64,000 nucleotides of DNA from Citromicrobium sp. JLT1363 (GCF_000186705.1 NZ_AEUE01000007.1:1-64000), one strand, 5' to 3'. Shown: positions 9,349 to 18,707, numbered from the stretch's first letter. Notes: generated by a model not told the origin, from the sequence alone. A program made the numbers and translations.

Positions 9349-9787
9349 TGGAAATGCCTTCGGAACGTGGCGGAGTGGACAGGTTTTCGGAGATGCGGTG
9401 GAGCATTCGCGAAAGCTCGGCTTCTTCGCTTTCGTCGAGCCCATCGTTCATCTGTTCGAGCATGACATCGAGTTCGCGGCGTATGCGGGCGATCTCGCCA
9501 GCCGCACGCGGAGTGAGGTAGAGCAGGCGAGCGCGCCGGTCGCATGGGTCGGCACGTCTTTCGACCAGGCCCGATTCCTCCATGCGATCCACCATCCGCC
9601 CAAGCGTGATAGGCTCGACTTCCAGCAGTTCCGCGTGGAAAGTCTGCTTCTCCCCGGGAGAGCGATCGAGCGCGAGCAGCAGGCGCGCCTGCGGCCCGGT
9701 GATGCCCAGCGTGCGCACGCGCTCATCGAACGCACGCCGCAGCATGCGGGCATTATCCACGATCAGCCAGCCGAGATTCTTGTTCAT
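9341..9787 (-). CDS. MarR family transcriptional regulator
   Basis: A 148-residue winged-helix repressor. The core shows LGITGPQARLLLALDRSPG, the recognition region EPITLGRMVDRMEESGLVERR, and the wing DPCDRRARLLYLTPRA, the usual MarR order. It is the first gene of the marR-emrA-emrB operon and overlaps emrA by eight bases. A perfect palindrome lies 12 bases upstream of its ATG, so autorepression of the pump operon is the simplest model. The ligand cannot be inferred. Confidence 0.92.
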   Translation of the reverse strand: MNKNLGWLIVDNARMLRRAFDERVRTLGITGPQARLLLALDRSPGEKQTFHAELLEVEPITLGRMVDRMEESGLVERRADPCDRRARLLYLTPRAAGEIARIRRELDVMLEQMNDGLDESEEAELSRMLHRISENLSTPPRSEGISNG

Positions 9788-9798
9788 GGGCGCGCATA

Positions 9799-9816
9799 TA
9801 ATAAGCGTGCTTATTA
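9799..9816. promoter_or_regulatory. Probable MarR operator
   Basis: TAATAAGC-GT-GCTTATTA is a perfect 18-bp inverted repeat located 12 bases before the marR start codon and about 70 bases before the divergent hydrolase gene. Size, symmetry and position fit a MarR-dimer binding site. Direct evidence of binding is lacking. Confidence 0.75.
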
Positions 9817-9886
9817 ATGCAATCATTGCTGCTTTTGCCGGGTTTGATATGCGGCGGGCGATCCAGAAGGAGTTTTCAGTTCCGCG

Positions 9887-10645
9887 ATGACCACCGAACA
9901 TTTCGCATCCTTCGACGGCACGAAGCTCGCCCTGCACCGCGTGGGGCAGGGCAGACCCTTCGTTCTGCTGCACGGCCTGTTTTCCAGCGCGCAGATGAAC
10001 TGGATCAAGTGGGGCCATGCCCAGCGGATCGCGGAGCAGGGGTACGAAGTCCTGATGCTCGATTTTCGCGTTCACGGGGAGAGCGAGGCACCGCACGGGC
10101 CGGAACACTACCCCGCGGGCGTCCTGGTGAAAGACGTCGTGGCGCTGGTCGGGCATCTGGGCCTTACCGACTACGATCTGGGCGGCTTCTCGCTCGGCGC
10201 GCGCACTGCAATCCATGGCGTGGCGTCGGGCAGGTTGAGCCCGAAGCGGCTGATCCTTGGCGGAATGGGTGTCGACGGACTGCAGGAATGGGAGAAGCGA
10301 TCAGCCTTCTTCATGCGCGTGATCGACGAATTCGATGCAATTCCGAAGGGCGATCCGGCCTATTTTTCGATGCAGTTTCTCAAGTCGCAGGGGGTGGACC
10401 GCGTGGCGGCCCGGCTGCTGCTGCAGAGCATGGAAGATCTCGACCTGTCCGAACTGGCAAACATCGCGTGCCCCACGCTGGTGGTGTGCGGCGACGAGGA
10501 CCGCGACAATGGCTCGGCGCAGGACCTGGCCGATCAGCTACCCGATGCCACTTATGTCGAGGTGCCCGGTACGCATATGAGCAGTGTGACAAAGCCCGAT
10601 CTGGGCCGCGCGATGGCCGAGTGGCTCGCCGCTGCGCGTGGCTGA
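9887..10645 (+). CDS. Alpha/beta hydrolase
   Basis: A 252-residue cytoplasmic hydrolase of the alpha/beta fold. It shows the oxyanion turn FVLLHGLF, the nucleophile elbow GGFSLGAR, the acid region VVCGDEDRDNG, and a histidine in PGTHMSSV near the C-terminus. Substrate unknown. It diverges from marR and shares the intergenic region with the MarR operator candidate, so it might be co-regulated with the pump. AAGGAG lies about 14 bases before the start, a rather long spacing. Confidence 0.85.
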   Translation: MTTEHFASFDGTKLALHRVGQGRPFVLLHGLFSSAQMNWIKWGHAQRIAEQGYEVLMLDFRVHGESEAPHGPEHYPAGVLVKDVVALVGHLGLTDYDLGGFSLGARTAIHGVASGRLSPKRLILGGMGVDGLQEWEKRSAFFMRVIDEFDAIPKGDPAYFSMQFLKSQGVDRVAARLLLQSMEDLDLSELANIACPTLVVCGDEDRDNGSAQDLADQLPDATYVEVPGTHMSSVTKPDLGRAMAEWLAAARG

Positions 10646-10717
10646 CGCGCCCTGCTTGCTATTCCGCGTCGCGCAGCTAGTTTTGCGGCCAACGACAACC
10701 CCTATCAGGACGCCCCG

Positions 10718-12571
10718 ATGAACCGCATCTCCGTCTCGCTTGCCGCGATTGCTGCCGCCACCGCAGCCTTGGCCACGCCCGCTCTCGCCGAGCATCACGA
10801 AGGCGCCGAAATGGCGCAGGCCGAATACCCGATGACGCCGCAGGGCGCGGCGAACTGGGTCGCCATGGTCGAGCAGACGATGGGGGATTTCTCGCTGGAA
10901 TCCGCGCAGATCTACTGGGTCAACTCGACCTACATCACGCATGATACGGACGCGATGGCGGCGCGGGTGGGGGCGCAAGGCACCGAGATGAGCGTGCAAT
11001 ACGCCCTCGAAGCGGCGAAATATGCGGAGGTCGACGGGCTGGATCCGGAAGTGGCGCGCAAGCTGGATATCCTGCGCAACGGCATCGTCCTGCCCGCGCC
11101 GACCGCCGATGGTGCGGCGACCGAACTCAACGAGATCGCGACCAGCCTCAACAGCCAGTACGGCAAGGGCAAGGGCACGCTCAACGGCGAGGAGATCAAC
11201 GGCTCCGACATCGAGGCGGAGATGGGCAATCTGGAGCGCACGCCTGCCGAGTACGCGGAGATGTGGGCCAGCTGGCACACCAATGTCGGCGCGCCGATGA
11301 AGGAAGATTACGCGCGCATGGTGGAAATCGCCAATGCTGGCGCGGCGGAGCTGGGCTTCGACAATGTCGGCACCATGTGGCGCTCTGGCTACGACATGCC
11401 GCCGGAGGAATTTTCCGCCGAGCTGGAGCGGATGTGGCAGGAGGTCGCACCGCTCTACCAGTCGCTGCACACCTACGTCCGCAGCAAGCTGAACGAAAAG
11501 TACGGCGACGATATCCAGCCGGCTACCGGCCCGATCCGTGCGGACCTGCTGGGCAATATGTGGGCGCAGGAATGGGGCAATATCTACCCGCTGGTCGCGG
11601 CCGAGGGTGCCGGTGACATCGGCTACGATCTCACCGAACTGATCGGGGAGAAGGGCTACAGCGAGACCGACATGGTCCGCGTGGGCGAGCAGTTCTTCAG
11701 CTCGCTCGGCTTCGCGCCGCTGCCCGAGACGTTCTGGGAACGCAGCATGTTCACCAAGCCCGCCGACCGCGAGGTGGTGTGCCATGCGTCCGCGTGGGAC
11801 CTCGACAACAAGGACGACATCCGCATCAAGATGTGCATCAAGCGCAACGCGGACGATTTCATCACCATCCACCACGAACTGGGCCACAACTACTACCAGC
11901 GCGCCTACAAGGAGCAGGATTTCCTGCACCTCAACGGCGCGAACGACGGCTTCCACGAGGCCATCGGCGATATGATCGCGCTGTCGATAACGCCCGAATA
12001 TCTGGTCCAGATCGACATGCTGGATCGGGCGGACGTGCCCGGCGCGGACAAGGATATCGGCCTGCTGCTGCGTCAGGCGATGGACAAGGTGGCGTTCCTG
12101 CCCTTCGGCCTGCTGGTCGACAAGTGGCGCTGGGGCGTGTTCGACGGCTCGATCACCCCGGCGGACTACAACACCGCCTGGCACGACCTGAAGCGCGAAT
12201 ATCAGGGTATCACCCCGCCGGTGGAGCGGCCCGCCGACGCCTTCGATCCGGGCGCGAAATACCACATCCCCGGCAACACGCCCTACACGCGCTATTTCCT
12301 CGCGCGGATTCTCCAGTTCCAGTTCTACAAGGCCGCGTGCGACGCTGCGGGCTGGGAAGGGCCGCTGCACCGCTGTTCCTTCTACGGCAACGAGGAAGTG
12401 GGCGAGCGGCTGAACGCGATGCTCGAAATGGGCGCGAGCAAGCCGTGGCCCGACGCGCTCGAAGCCTTTACCGGCAGCCGCGAGATGAGCGGGGAAGCGC
12501 TGGTCGAGTATTTCGCCCCGCTGAAGGCATGGCTGGACGAACAGAACCAGGGCAAGCCCAGCGGATGGTGA
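10718..12571 (+). CDS. Secreted M2 family metallopeptidase (ACE-like peptidyl-dipeptidase)
   Basis: A 617-residue zinc peptidase of the angiotensin-converting-enzyme family with a Sec signal (cleavage after ALAEH or slightly earlier), therefore probably periplasmic. The zinc site is the HHELGH stretch (His386, Glu387, His390) with the third ligand Glu414 in FHEAIGD. It is almost wholly helical, as the family is, and of normal bacterial length. Members remove C-terminal dipeptides; the physiological substrate is unknown. It stands alone between two plus-strand genes, and together with the S9 peptidase near the start of the window it points to scavenging of peptides. Confidence 0.92.
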   Translation: MNRISVSLAAIAAATAALATPALAEHHEGAEMAQAEYPMTPQGAANWVAMVEQTMGDFSLESAQIYWVNSTYITHDTDAMAARVGAQGTEMSVQYALEAAKYAEVDGLDPEVARKLDILRNGIVLPAPTADGAATELNEIATSLNSQYGKGKGTLNGEEINGSDIEAEMGNLERTPAEYAEMWASWHTNVGAPMKEDYARMVEIANAGAAELGFDNVGTMWRSGYDMPPEEFSAELERMWQEVAPLYQSLHTYVRSKLNEKYGDDIQPATGPIRADLLGNMWAQEWGNIYPLVAAEGAGDIGYDLTELIGEKGYSETDMVRVGEQFFSSLGFAPLPETFWERSMFTKPADREVVCHASAWDLDNKDDIRIKMCIKRNADDFITIHHELGHNYYQRAYKEQDFLHLNGANDGFHEAIGDMIALSITPEYLVQIDMLDRADVPGADKDIGLLLRQAMDKVAFLPFGLLVDKWRWGVFDGSITPADYNTAWHDLKREYQGITPPVERPADAFDPGAKYHIPGNTPYTRYFLARILQFQFYKAACDAAGWEGPLHRCSFYGNEEVGERLNAMLEMGASKPWPDALEAFTGSREMSGEALVEYFAPLKAWLDEQNQGKPSGW

Positions 12572-12599
12572 TCCCGGGCATTGCCGGAACGAAGCCGGC

Positions 12600-13043
12600 G
12601 TGATTACGGTCGGCTGGCGCGAGCTCGTCGATCTGCCCGAGCTCGGGCTGAAAGGCGTGCCCGCGAAGATCGACAGCGGCGCGCGCACGTCGTCGCTTCA
12701 TGGCCTCGTGCTGGAGGAATTCCGGCGCGACGGCGAGAAGTTCGTCCGCTTCGAGGTGTTCTTCCCGGGCACGCGGGTGATGCAGGTGTGCGAGGCAGTG
12801 CATGTCGACGTACGCGGCATCACCAGTTCGAACGGGGAGACCCAGCTGCGCTACGTGATCAAGACGCCGCTGACGCTGGGCGAGGAAACCTTTCGCGCCG
12901 AGATCAGTCTAGCAGATCGTAGCGACATGAAATTCCCGATGCTGATAGGGAGGAGCGCGCTGCGCCGCCGCTACCTTGTCGATTCGGGCAATTCCTGGCT
13001 GCAGACCCCCGGCCGGGACCCCGTGAAAGGCCACAAACCCTGA
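12600..13043 (+). CDS. RimB-like protease (PF05618, ATP-dependent zinc protease family)
   Basis: A 147-residue protein of the small retropepsin-like family long labelled ATP-dependent zinc protease. The aspartic signature KIDSGARTSSLHG is near residue 22-34, with FPMLIGRSALRRRYLVD in the second half, as in the family. Start is GTG 12600. The neighbouring rimK-like gene 24 bases downstream matches the rimBK arrangement known in pseudomonads, where RimB modulates RimK activity. That functional link is inference from family and context. Confidence 0.8.
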   Translation: MITVGWRELVDLPELGLKGVPAKIDSGARTSSLHGLVLEEFRRDGEKFVRFEVFFPGTRVMQVCEAVHVDVRGITSSNGETQLRYVIKTPLTLGEETFRAEISLADRSDMKFPMLIGRSALRRRYLVDSGNSWLQTPGRDPVKGHKP

Positions 13044-13067
13044 GGATCAGGCCATGAGTATCCGCCC

Positions 13068-13973
13068 ATGAAAATCGCGCTGCTAGCCCGCAATCCGAAC
13101 CTCTATTCGCACAAGCGATTGATGGAGGCGGCGGAACAGCGCGGGCACGAGATCACGTGGCTCAACACCTTGCGCTGCACCGTGCACATCGCCAGCCACA
13201 AGCCAGAAGTCTATTACGACGGGGAGCCCGCGATCGGCTTCGACGCGGTCATCCCGCGCATCGGCGCCTCGATCACCAATTACGGCCTTGCCATCCTGCG
13301 CCAGTTCGAGATGCGCGGCTGCTGGCCGCTGAACGAGAGCGTGGCGATCGGCCGCAGCCGCGACAAGCTGCGCAGCTTGCAGATCCTTGCCAAGCACGGC
13401 CTGGGCCTGCCGCTGACCGCCTATGCCAACGATCCCAAGAAGGCGGAGGAGATCATCCGCGCGGTGAAGGGCCCGCCGGTGGTCATCAAGCTGCTGGAAG
13501 GCACGCAGGGGATCGGCGTGGTTCTGGCGGATTCCATGTCGTCGGCTAAGTCGGTGATCGAGGCGTTTCGCGGCGCCAACGTGAACATCCTGGTGCAGGA
13601 ATTCATCAAGGAAGCGGGCGGCACGGATATCCGCGCGCTGGTGATCGGCGGCAAGGTGGTCGCGGCGATGAAGCGGACCGGTGCGGCGGACGATTTCCGT
13701 TCCAACCTGCATCGCGGCGGCAGCGCCCAGCTGATCAAGATCACGCCGGAGGAACGCAGCACCGCCGTGCGCGCGGCCAAGCGCATGGGGCTGAACGTGT
13801 GCGGCGTCGACATGCTGCGGAGCAATCACGGCCCCGTCATCATGGAGGTGAACTCCTCGCCCGGTCTAGAAGGCATCGAGGCCGCAACCGGCAAGGACAT
13901 CGCGGGCCAGATTATCGACTTCATCGAGAAAAGCGCGAAGATCGGCGCGACCAAGACGAAGGGGGCGGGTTAG
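13068..13973 (+). CDS. rimK: RimK-like ATP-grasp ligase (ribosomal protein S6 glutamylation)
   Basis: A 301-residue ATP-grasp amino-acid ligase. RimK adds glutamates to the C-terminus of ribosomal protein S6. The family features are present: [10 protein letters not shown] at the N-terminus, [13 protein letters not shown] in the ATP-binding lid, [11 protein letters not shown], and the metal-binding [15 protein letters not shown]. It follows the RimB-like gene closely. The S6 encoded in this window ends in RSDRGDD rather than in glutamates, so S6 is only the presumed target. Confidence 0.88.
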   Translation: MKIALLARNPNLYSHKRLMEAAEQRGHEITWLNTLRCTVHIASHKPEVYYDGEPAIGFDAVIPRIGASITNYGLAILRQFEMRGCWPLNESVAIGRSRDKLRSLQILAKHGLGLPLTAYANDPKKAEEIIRAVKGPPVVIKLLEGTQGIGVVLADSMSSAKSVIEAFRGANVNILVQEFIKEAGGTDIRALVIGGKVVAAMKRTGAADDFRSNLHRGGSAQLIKITPEERSTAVRAAKRMGLNVCGVDMLRSNHGPVIMEVNSSPGLEGIEAATGKDIAGQIIDFIEKSAKIGATKTKGAG

Positions 13974-14020
13974 CTTTACTAGCAGGGCTCGCGAGGGATC
14001 GAGGAAACCTGGTCGGGCGC

Positions 14021-14626
14021 CTAATCGCTATCTGTTTGTTCCGAAGCGTCGATCTGCTTTTCCAAGTCCTCCGGGACCGGAATGCCGTTCTTTTGAAGCC
14101 ATGTCTTGAATGCTTCGAGTTGTCGAGATTCGGCGCTGGCGATCGAGGCATTGTCGTTCGAAATATCGGGGATGGTCTCGCTGACGGATTCGAACAACTT
14201 GACGATATTGGTATCTGACAGTCGGCCATGTCCGGGTTCGGCGCTTATGCTGTTCAAGGCAATCTGACATGCATAGAAATATGCAATATTCGCAAACGCG
14301 GTCTGCGCATTCGTCATATTGAGTGCGGTGACGGTTTCAGCAGCTTCCAAAGCGGCATCGGCAGAGAGGTCAGAGTCGTTTTTCAGAGCTTTTACTGATG
14401 CGCCAATAGAACCCGCATCGGCGGTAAGCGCGCCCTGAACACACATCCCTTTCGAATTTCCTGCGCCCGCAGAATACTTGGAATCCCAGGCGAAGACCCT
14501 GCTGTACGAGTCCTCTTTCTTGTTATCTGGATAGGATTCGGAGGATATCCGATTGGCTAACAAATTGTTGGCGCACCCCGACAAAGTGATTGACGCGCAA
14601 GCCAGCAGAATAATCTTTTTCTTCAT
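14021..14626 (-). CDS. Orphan lipoprotein of unknown function
   Basis: A 201-residue protein with a clear lipoprotein signal: MKKKIILLACASITLSGC, acylated Cys18. The mature part is helical with Ala/Ser/Asp-rich stretches and ends acidic. ATG 14626 is chosen because the signal begins there and a purine run (AGGGGGT) stands six bases upstream. Codon use is clearly more AT-rich than in the neighbours, suggesting acquisition by transfer. No family recognised. Confidence 0.65.
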   Translation of the reverse strand: MKKKIILLACASITLSGCANNLLANRISSESYPDNKKEDSYSRVFAWDSKYSAGAGNSKGMCVQGALTADAGSIGASVKALKNDSDLSADAALEAAETVTALNMTNAQTAFANIAYFYACQIALNSISAEPGHGRLSDTNIVKLFESVSETIPDISNDNASIASAESRQLEAFKTWLQKNGIPVPEDLEKQIDASEQTDSD

Positions 14627-15008
14627 AAATACCCCCTGATTTGCAGGAGGCATGATTGCGTCTCATGAGTCAAGCGGGATTCTGCTTTAGAAAGCCGGAT
14701 TCAATAATTTCAATTGCCGATGAAGCGTTCCAAATCGGTGAATTAGTTTGATAAACCCAAAAGAAAATCTATCTCTAGATTGCTTTGGGTATGTAATTTA
14801 TCGGAGTGGCAACAGATTGCGACTGCTGCATAGGCGGGGCCCCGATGAAGAGACGCCAAGATTCCCTGTGTGGCGGGCATGGATGGCGTGACGAAAATGG
14901 TGACCGAGAAGCCGCAGGGAACGAGCAAATGCCTGTAATCCCCTCGGAAAGCGCGAGGGGTAGGCGGGATGAACCGTGCCATCCCGTCTCTCGCAGCGAG
15001 CTGTCCGA
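14627..15008. other. AT-richer intergenic stretch without a recognisable gene
   Basis: About 380 bases between the orphan lipoprotein and the AMP nucleosidase gene. The first 180 bases are notably AT-rich and continue the composition of the lipoprotein gene. The rest is more typical and holds two small hairpins (about 14941-14960 and 14967-14987) downstream of the AMP nucleosidase gene. No convincing coding frame or RNA gene is visible. Confidence 0.5.
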
Positions 15009-16445
15009 CTACCTGAAAGGCGGCTCGTTGAAGGCGCGCAGCTTGCGGCTGTGCAGACGGGGGCCTTCCTCGCGCAGGTGGCGCACGGCGGCGATGCCGA
15101 TTTGCAGGTGCGCGGCGATGGCTTCCTCGTAGAAGGTGTTCGCCTGCTTGGGCAGCTTGATCTCGCCGTGGAGCGGCTTGTCGCTGACGCATAGCAGCGT
15201 CCCGTAGGGCACCCGGAAGCGGAAGCCCTGTGCGGCGATGGTGGCGCTTTCCATGTCGATGGCGACGGCGCGGCTCAAGGAGAAGCGCTTGGCCGACAGG
15301 GCGTAGCGCAGTTCCCAGTTGCGGTCGTCGGTCGTCACCACGGTGCCGGTGCGCAGCCGCTGCTTCAGATCGCTGCCCTGCCGCCCGGAGACCTCTTCTG
15401 CCGCCGCTGCCAGAGCCTGCTGTACCTCTGCAATCGCGGGCAGGGGGATTTCCGGCGGCAGCACGGGATCGAGCACGTGGTCGTCGCGCAGATAGGCATG
15501 GGCGAGCACGTAGTCGCCGATCTTCTGGCTGGAGCGCAGGCCGCCGCAGTGGCCGATCATCAGCCACGCCTCGGGCCGCAGCACCGCCAGGTGATCGCAG
15601 ATCGTCTTCGCATTGCTCGGCCCCACGCCGATATTGACCAGCGTTATCCCGTCGCCGTCTTTGCCGATCAGGTGATAGGCGGGCATCTGGTGGCGCCGCC
15701 ATGCCGCGTCGGAAAGCTGGTCCTTGGCGTTCTCGGTCGGCTCGGTCAGATACAGCCCGCCGGGCCCGGCCAGCGCGCTGCACCCATCCTCACCCAGCCG
15801 CGCGCCTGCCCAGTCCACGAATTCGTCGACATAGCGGTGGTAGTTGGTGAACAGCACGAAGCGCTGGAAATGCTCGGGGTCCGTGCCGGTATAGTGCGCC
15901 AGCCGTGCAAGACTGAAATCGGTGCGCAGGCCGTCGAAGAGGGAGAGCGGAATGTGCTGCTCGGGGTCTTCCAGCTCGATCCCGTCGGCCAGTTCGTCGC
16001 CGATATCGGCCAGGTCGGTATGCGGGAAGTGGCGCGCGATCTCCTGCGGCGCCATCCCTGCCAGCTGCGCGGTCGCCTCTCCGTCGAGAACGTAGGGGAA
16101 CGGAATTTCCTGATCCGAGGGCTGCACATCCAGCCGGATCGCATAATCGCTTTCGATCAGATCGAGCTGCGCGTGCAGGTAGTTGCGGAAAAGGTGGGGG
16201 CGGGTGATCGTGGTCGAATAGGTCCCCTCCATGCCCAGCCGCCCGAATGCCCGGCTTTCAGCCGAGGTGCTCTCGCTGCCGTCGTAGTGCAGCAGCAGGC
16301 GAGGATAGGTGTAGCGGCCCGCGCGTGCACTGGCGACGGGCAGGGTGCCGCTTTGCGCATATTCGAGGATGTCTTCACGCAGGGCAGCGACGGCGTTGTC
16401 GTAGTGTTCCTGCAGGGCGTCGAGGGCTTGGTCTATGGATAGCAT
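15009..16445 (-). CDS. amn: AMP nucleosidase
   Basis: Amn hydrolyses AMP to adenine and ribose 5-phosphate. The 478-residue product matches the family length. It has the N-terminal Amn-specific domain (residues about 1-170) and a nucleoside-phosphorylase-type C-terminal domain with VNIGVGPSNAKTICDHL, MIGHCGGLR and AIDMESATIAAQGFRFRVPYGTLLCVSDKPLHGE. ATG 16445 is taken because the typical MLSIDQALDAL helix begins there; the open frame upstream is Arg/Pro-rich and not family-like. It is monocistronic by context. Confidence 0.92.
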   Translation of the reverse strand: MLSIDQALDALQEHYDNAVAALREDILEYAQSGTLPVASARAGRYTYPRLLLHYDGSESTSAESRAFGRLGMEGTYSTTITRPHLFRNYLHAQLDLIESDYAIRLDVQPSDQEIPFPYVLDGEATAQLAGMAPQEIARHFPHTDLADIGDELADGIELEDPEQHIPLSLFDGLRTDFSLARLAHYTGTDPEHFQRFVLFTNYHRYVDEFVDWAGARLGEDGCSALAGPGGLYLTEPTENAKDQLSDAAWRRHQMPAYHLIGKDGDGITLVNIGVGPSNAKTICDHLAVLRPEAWLMIGHCGGLRSSQKIGDYVLAHAYLRDDHVLDPVLPPEIPLPAIAEVQQALAAAAEEVSGRQGSDLKQRLRTGTVVTTDDRNWELRYALSAKRFSLSRAVAIDMESATIAAQGFRFRVPYGTLLCVSDKPLHGEIKLPKQANTFYEEAIAAHLQIGIAAVRHLREEGPRLHSRKLRAFNEPPFR

Positions 16446-16578
16446 CGCTGCGCCTCCTAGCCGGGCGGTGTGGCAAGGCCAAGTCGTCAGATGCCACGGC
16501 GCTCCCGGGTTGATCCGGCGCGCGGCAATCGAGGGGCCCGCCGCACGGGCTTGCCGGGGTTCCGGCGTCGGGCTAGTC

Positions 16579-17115
16579 TTGAACCCGGTTGAGAACAAAG
16601 GGGGAAGACCGATCAGACTTTCAGGAATAGTCGCAGCTCTGGCTGTCACCTTCGCCACACCTCTCGCAGCGCAGGACACTGGCCCGCCTGACAGCGAACG
16701 TTTCACGAGTTTCGACGAGCAGACGATCCGTAATGCGGTGGCGCCTTACAACGCCACCGTCACGGCAGAGGTCTTCAACGGGGTCGAAGGTTTTCTGATC
16801 GTGGCGGGCAGTGCGAAAATTCTCGCCGAATTGCGGGCCTGCACCGACGGGACACAGTGCAAGGGCCTGCTGATCGCCAAGGCCTACGCGATACCCGAAG
16901 GCGTGACCAAGGCCGAACTTCTTGAATCGATTAACGATTTCAATGCGCGTGAGCCCTTCGTCAAGATGCTGCTGACGCAGGACGGGCAGAGTGTCCTCGC
17001 CACCCGCTACGTCATCTGCGACCATGGCTTGACCTACGGCAATCTGCGGGTCGAATTCAGCGCGCTCGATGGCATTTCGAGCAGCTTCGCCCGCGAGGTT
17101 CTGGGCCTGAGCTGA
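16579..17115 (+). CDS. YbjN-domain secreted protein
   Basis: A small secreted protein with a YbjN-type (type III secretion chaperone-like) fold, judged from the alternating strands and helices from about residue 45 to the end. The signal peptide (RLSGIVAALAVTFATPLAAQ) is evident. No ATG or GTG lies near it. TTG 16579 gives 178 residues with an odd hydrophilic leader. A Shine-Dalgarno-like AGGGGGA instead sits about seven bases before ATC 16612, which would place the start exactly at the signal peptide. Role unknown. A bidirectional terminator separates it from rplI. Confidence 0.65.
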   Translation: MNPVENKGGRPIRLSGIVAALAVTFATPLAAQDTGPPDSERFTSFDEQTIRNAVAPYNATVTAEVFNGVEGFLIVAGSAKILAELRACTDGTQCKGLLIAKAYAIPEGVTKAELLESINDFNAREPFVKMLLTQDGQSVLATRYVICDHGLTYGNLRVEFSALDGISSSFAREVLGLS

Positions 17116-17123
17116 CCGACACG

Positions 17124-17162
17124 AAAAAGGCCGCCGCGTCGCTTGGACGCAGCGGCCTTTTC
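17124..17162. terminator. Bidirectional terminator between the ybjN-like gene and rplI
   Basis: AAAAAGGCCGC-C-GCGTC pairs with GACGC-A-GCGGCCTTTT around a short loop, giving a T-run in both directions. It lies between two convergent genes. Confidence 0.85.
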
Positions 17163-17183
17163 TCACTTGCCTCGAAAAGAGGC

Positions 17184-17873
17184 TTATTCGCTCTTGGGCT
17201 CGACCTCGTCCGAGCTGGTGTCCGGCTCGGTCGCTTCGATCAGCGCTTCGGTGGTCGTCTCGCCTCCGGGCGTGCTCACACCGTCTTCCATAAGCTCGGC
17301 GGGGATTTCGCCCGGCTCGAGATTGGGATCGGTCTGGTTGGCCGCGGCCGCTTCCTCGATTTCCTTCTGTTCGTCTTCGAACATCTGGGCGAGGACGTCG
17401 ACACCCTGGCTCTGCAGCTCGGCTTCGTCGTCCGAACGGGCGACGTTGGCCTTCACCGTCACGTGCACCTCGGGGTGCAGGGCAACGGTCACATCGTGCA
17501 TGCCGATCGACTTGATCGGGCTGCCCATGATGATCTGCTTCTTGTCGACATCGTGGCCCTGGGCTTCGAGACCCGAGGCGATGTCGCGCACGTTGACCGA
17601 ACCGTAAAGCTGGCCCGCGTTCGAGGAAGCGCGGATCAGCACGATTTCGGCACCGTCGATCTTCTCGCCGGCCTTTTCGGCCACGCCGCGACGTTCCGCG
17701 TTTTCCTTTTCGAGGCGTTCGCGGTTGGCTTCGAAGACCTTCTTGTTGGCGGCGTTGGCGCGCAGCGCCTTCTTCTGCGGCAGCAGGAAGTTGCGGGCGT
17801 AACCGTCTTTCACGGTCACGACATCGCCGATGCTGCCCAGATTGCCGATACGTTCGAGGAGGATGATATCCAT
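17184..17873 (-). CDS. rplI: 50S ribosomal protein L9, with long acidic tail
   Basis: L9 spans the L1-stalk side of the 50S subunit. The N-terminal signature [19 protein letters not shown] with [14 protein letters not shown], the connecting helix and the C-terminal domain to about residue 150 are normal. Beyond this lie some 75 extra residues, highly acidic and rich in Glu, Thr and Pro, which look disordered. L9 is about 150 residues in most bacteria, though longer versions occur in alphaproteobacteria. Third gene of the rpsF-rpsR-rplI operon. Confidence 0.95.
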   Translation of the reverse strand: MDIILLERIGNLGSIGDVVTVKDGYARNFLLPQKKALRANAANKKVFEANRERLEKENAERRGVAEKAGEKIDGAEIVLIRASSNAGQLYGSVNVRDIASGLEAQGHDVDKKQIIMGSPIKSIGMHDVTVALHPEVHVTVKANVARSDDEAELQSQGVDVLAQMFEDEQKEIEEAAAANQTDPNLEPGEIPAELMEDGVSTPGGETTTEALIEATEPDTSSDEVEPKSE

Positions 17874-17887
17874 GATGCTAGCTCCTC

Positions 17888-18112
17888 TTACTTCACGACG
17901 TAGGGAAGAAGGCCGATGTGGCGCGCGCGCTTGATCGCCTTGGCGAGTTCACGCTGCTTCTTCGCGCTGACGGCGGTGATGCGGCTGGGCACGATCTTGC
18001 CACGTTCGGACATGAAGCCCTGCAGCAGGCGCACGTCCTTGTAGTCGATCACGGGTGCATTCTTGCCCGAGAAGGGGCAGGTCTTGCGGCGGCGGAAAAA
18101 CGGGCGGGCCAT
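17888..18112 (-). CDS. rpsR: 30S ribosomal protein S18
   Basis: S18 binds S6 on the platform of the 30S subunit. The 74-residue product starts [16 protein letters not shown] and has the family core [24 protein letters not shown] and [14 protein letters not shown]. Its ATG overlaps the rpsF stop by one base, so the two are translationally coupled. Confidence 0.97.
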   Translation of the reverse strand: MARPFFRRRKTCPFSGKNAPVIDYKDVRLLQGFMSERGKIVPSRITAVSAKKQRELAKAIKRARHIGLLPYVVK

Positions 18113-18483
18113 TAGTCGTCTCCCCGATCCGAGCGCTCGCGGCGCTTCTTGGAATCGCGTTCGTTCTTGCGCATCATCGCCGAGGGGCCTTCCTCGTGCT
18201 CTTCCACGCGGATGGTCATGTAGCGGATGATGTCTTCGTTGATGCGGATCTGGCGCTCCAGCTCGGCAACCATGCTGCCGGGGCCTTCCACGTTCAGCAG
18301 CACGAAGTGCGCCTTGCGGTTGCGGTCGATCTTGTAGGCGAGGTTCTTGAGGCCCCAGGTCTCCGTCTTGGTGACCTTGCCTTCGTTCGACTCGATGATT
18401 TCGGTAGCTTGCGCTGCCAGAGCGTCGACCTGCGACTGGCTCAAATCCTGGCGCGCAAGGAACACGTGCTCGTATAGAGCCAT
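18112..18483 (-). CDS. rpsF: 30S ribosomal protein S6
   Basis: S6 of 123 residues, first gene of rpsF-rpsR-rplI. It begins [16 protein letters not shown] and contains [17 protein letters not shown] and the strand [15 protein letters not shown]. The C-terminal tail is charged (Lys/Arg, ending DRGDD) and carries no glutamate run. The ATG at 18483 is fixed by the conserved N-terminus. Upstream lies a 224-base divergent promoter region shared with the DUF808 gene. Confidence 0.97.
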   Translation of the reverse strand: MALYEHVFLARQDLSQSQVDALAAQATEIIESNEGKVTKTETWGLKNLAYKIDRNRKAHFVLLNVEGPGSMVAELERQIRINEDIIRYMTIRVEEHEEGPSAMMRKNERDSKKRRERSDRGDD

Positions 18484-18707
18484 GCCTTGTCCTTTCACGT
18501 TGCTGCCGATCGCTGGCTTGTCCGCGCGGATCGCGGGGCCCCTCCGGCTTTCTTGGTTTCCCCACTGCCAGCCGTCGCCGACAGCAGGGAAGCGGGGCAC
18601 ATAGCGCAACGCGCGGTGAATGCAAGGCCTTCGCATGGCATGCATGTGGTGCCAAAGGCGCTGCTGGCGCGTTGGCGCCAGACAGCATTTCTACGAGGGG
18701 GACCTTC

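Noticed and set aside
14941-14987. Hairpins downstream of the AMP nucleosidase gene as a terminator
   Set aside because: The stems are short and not followed by a T-run on the minus strand.
18484-18600. S6:S18 leader RNA before rpsF
   Set aside because: The region has GC-rich hairpins but I could not match the known leader motif.
18664-18681. CTGGCGC-GTTG-GCGCCAG palindrome before the DUF808 gene
   Set aside because: A seven-base stem of G/C is common at this base composition and there is no T-run or regulator next to it.
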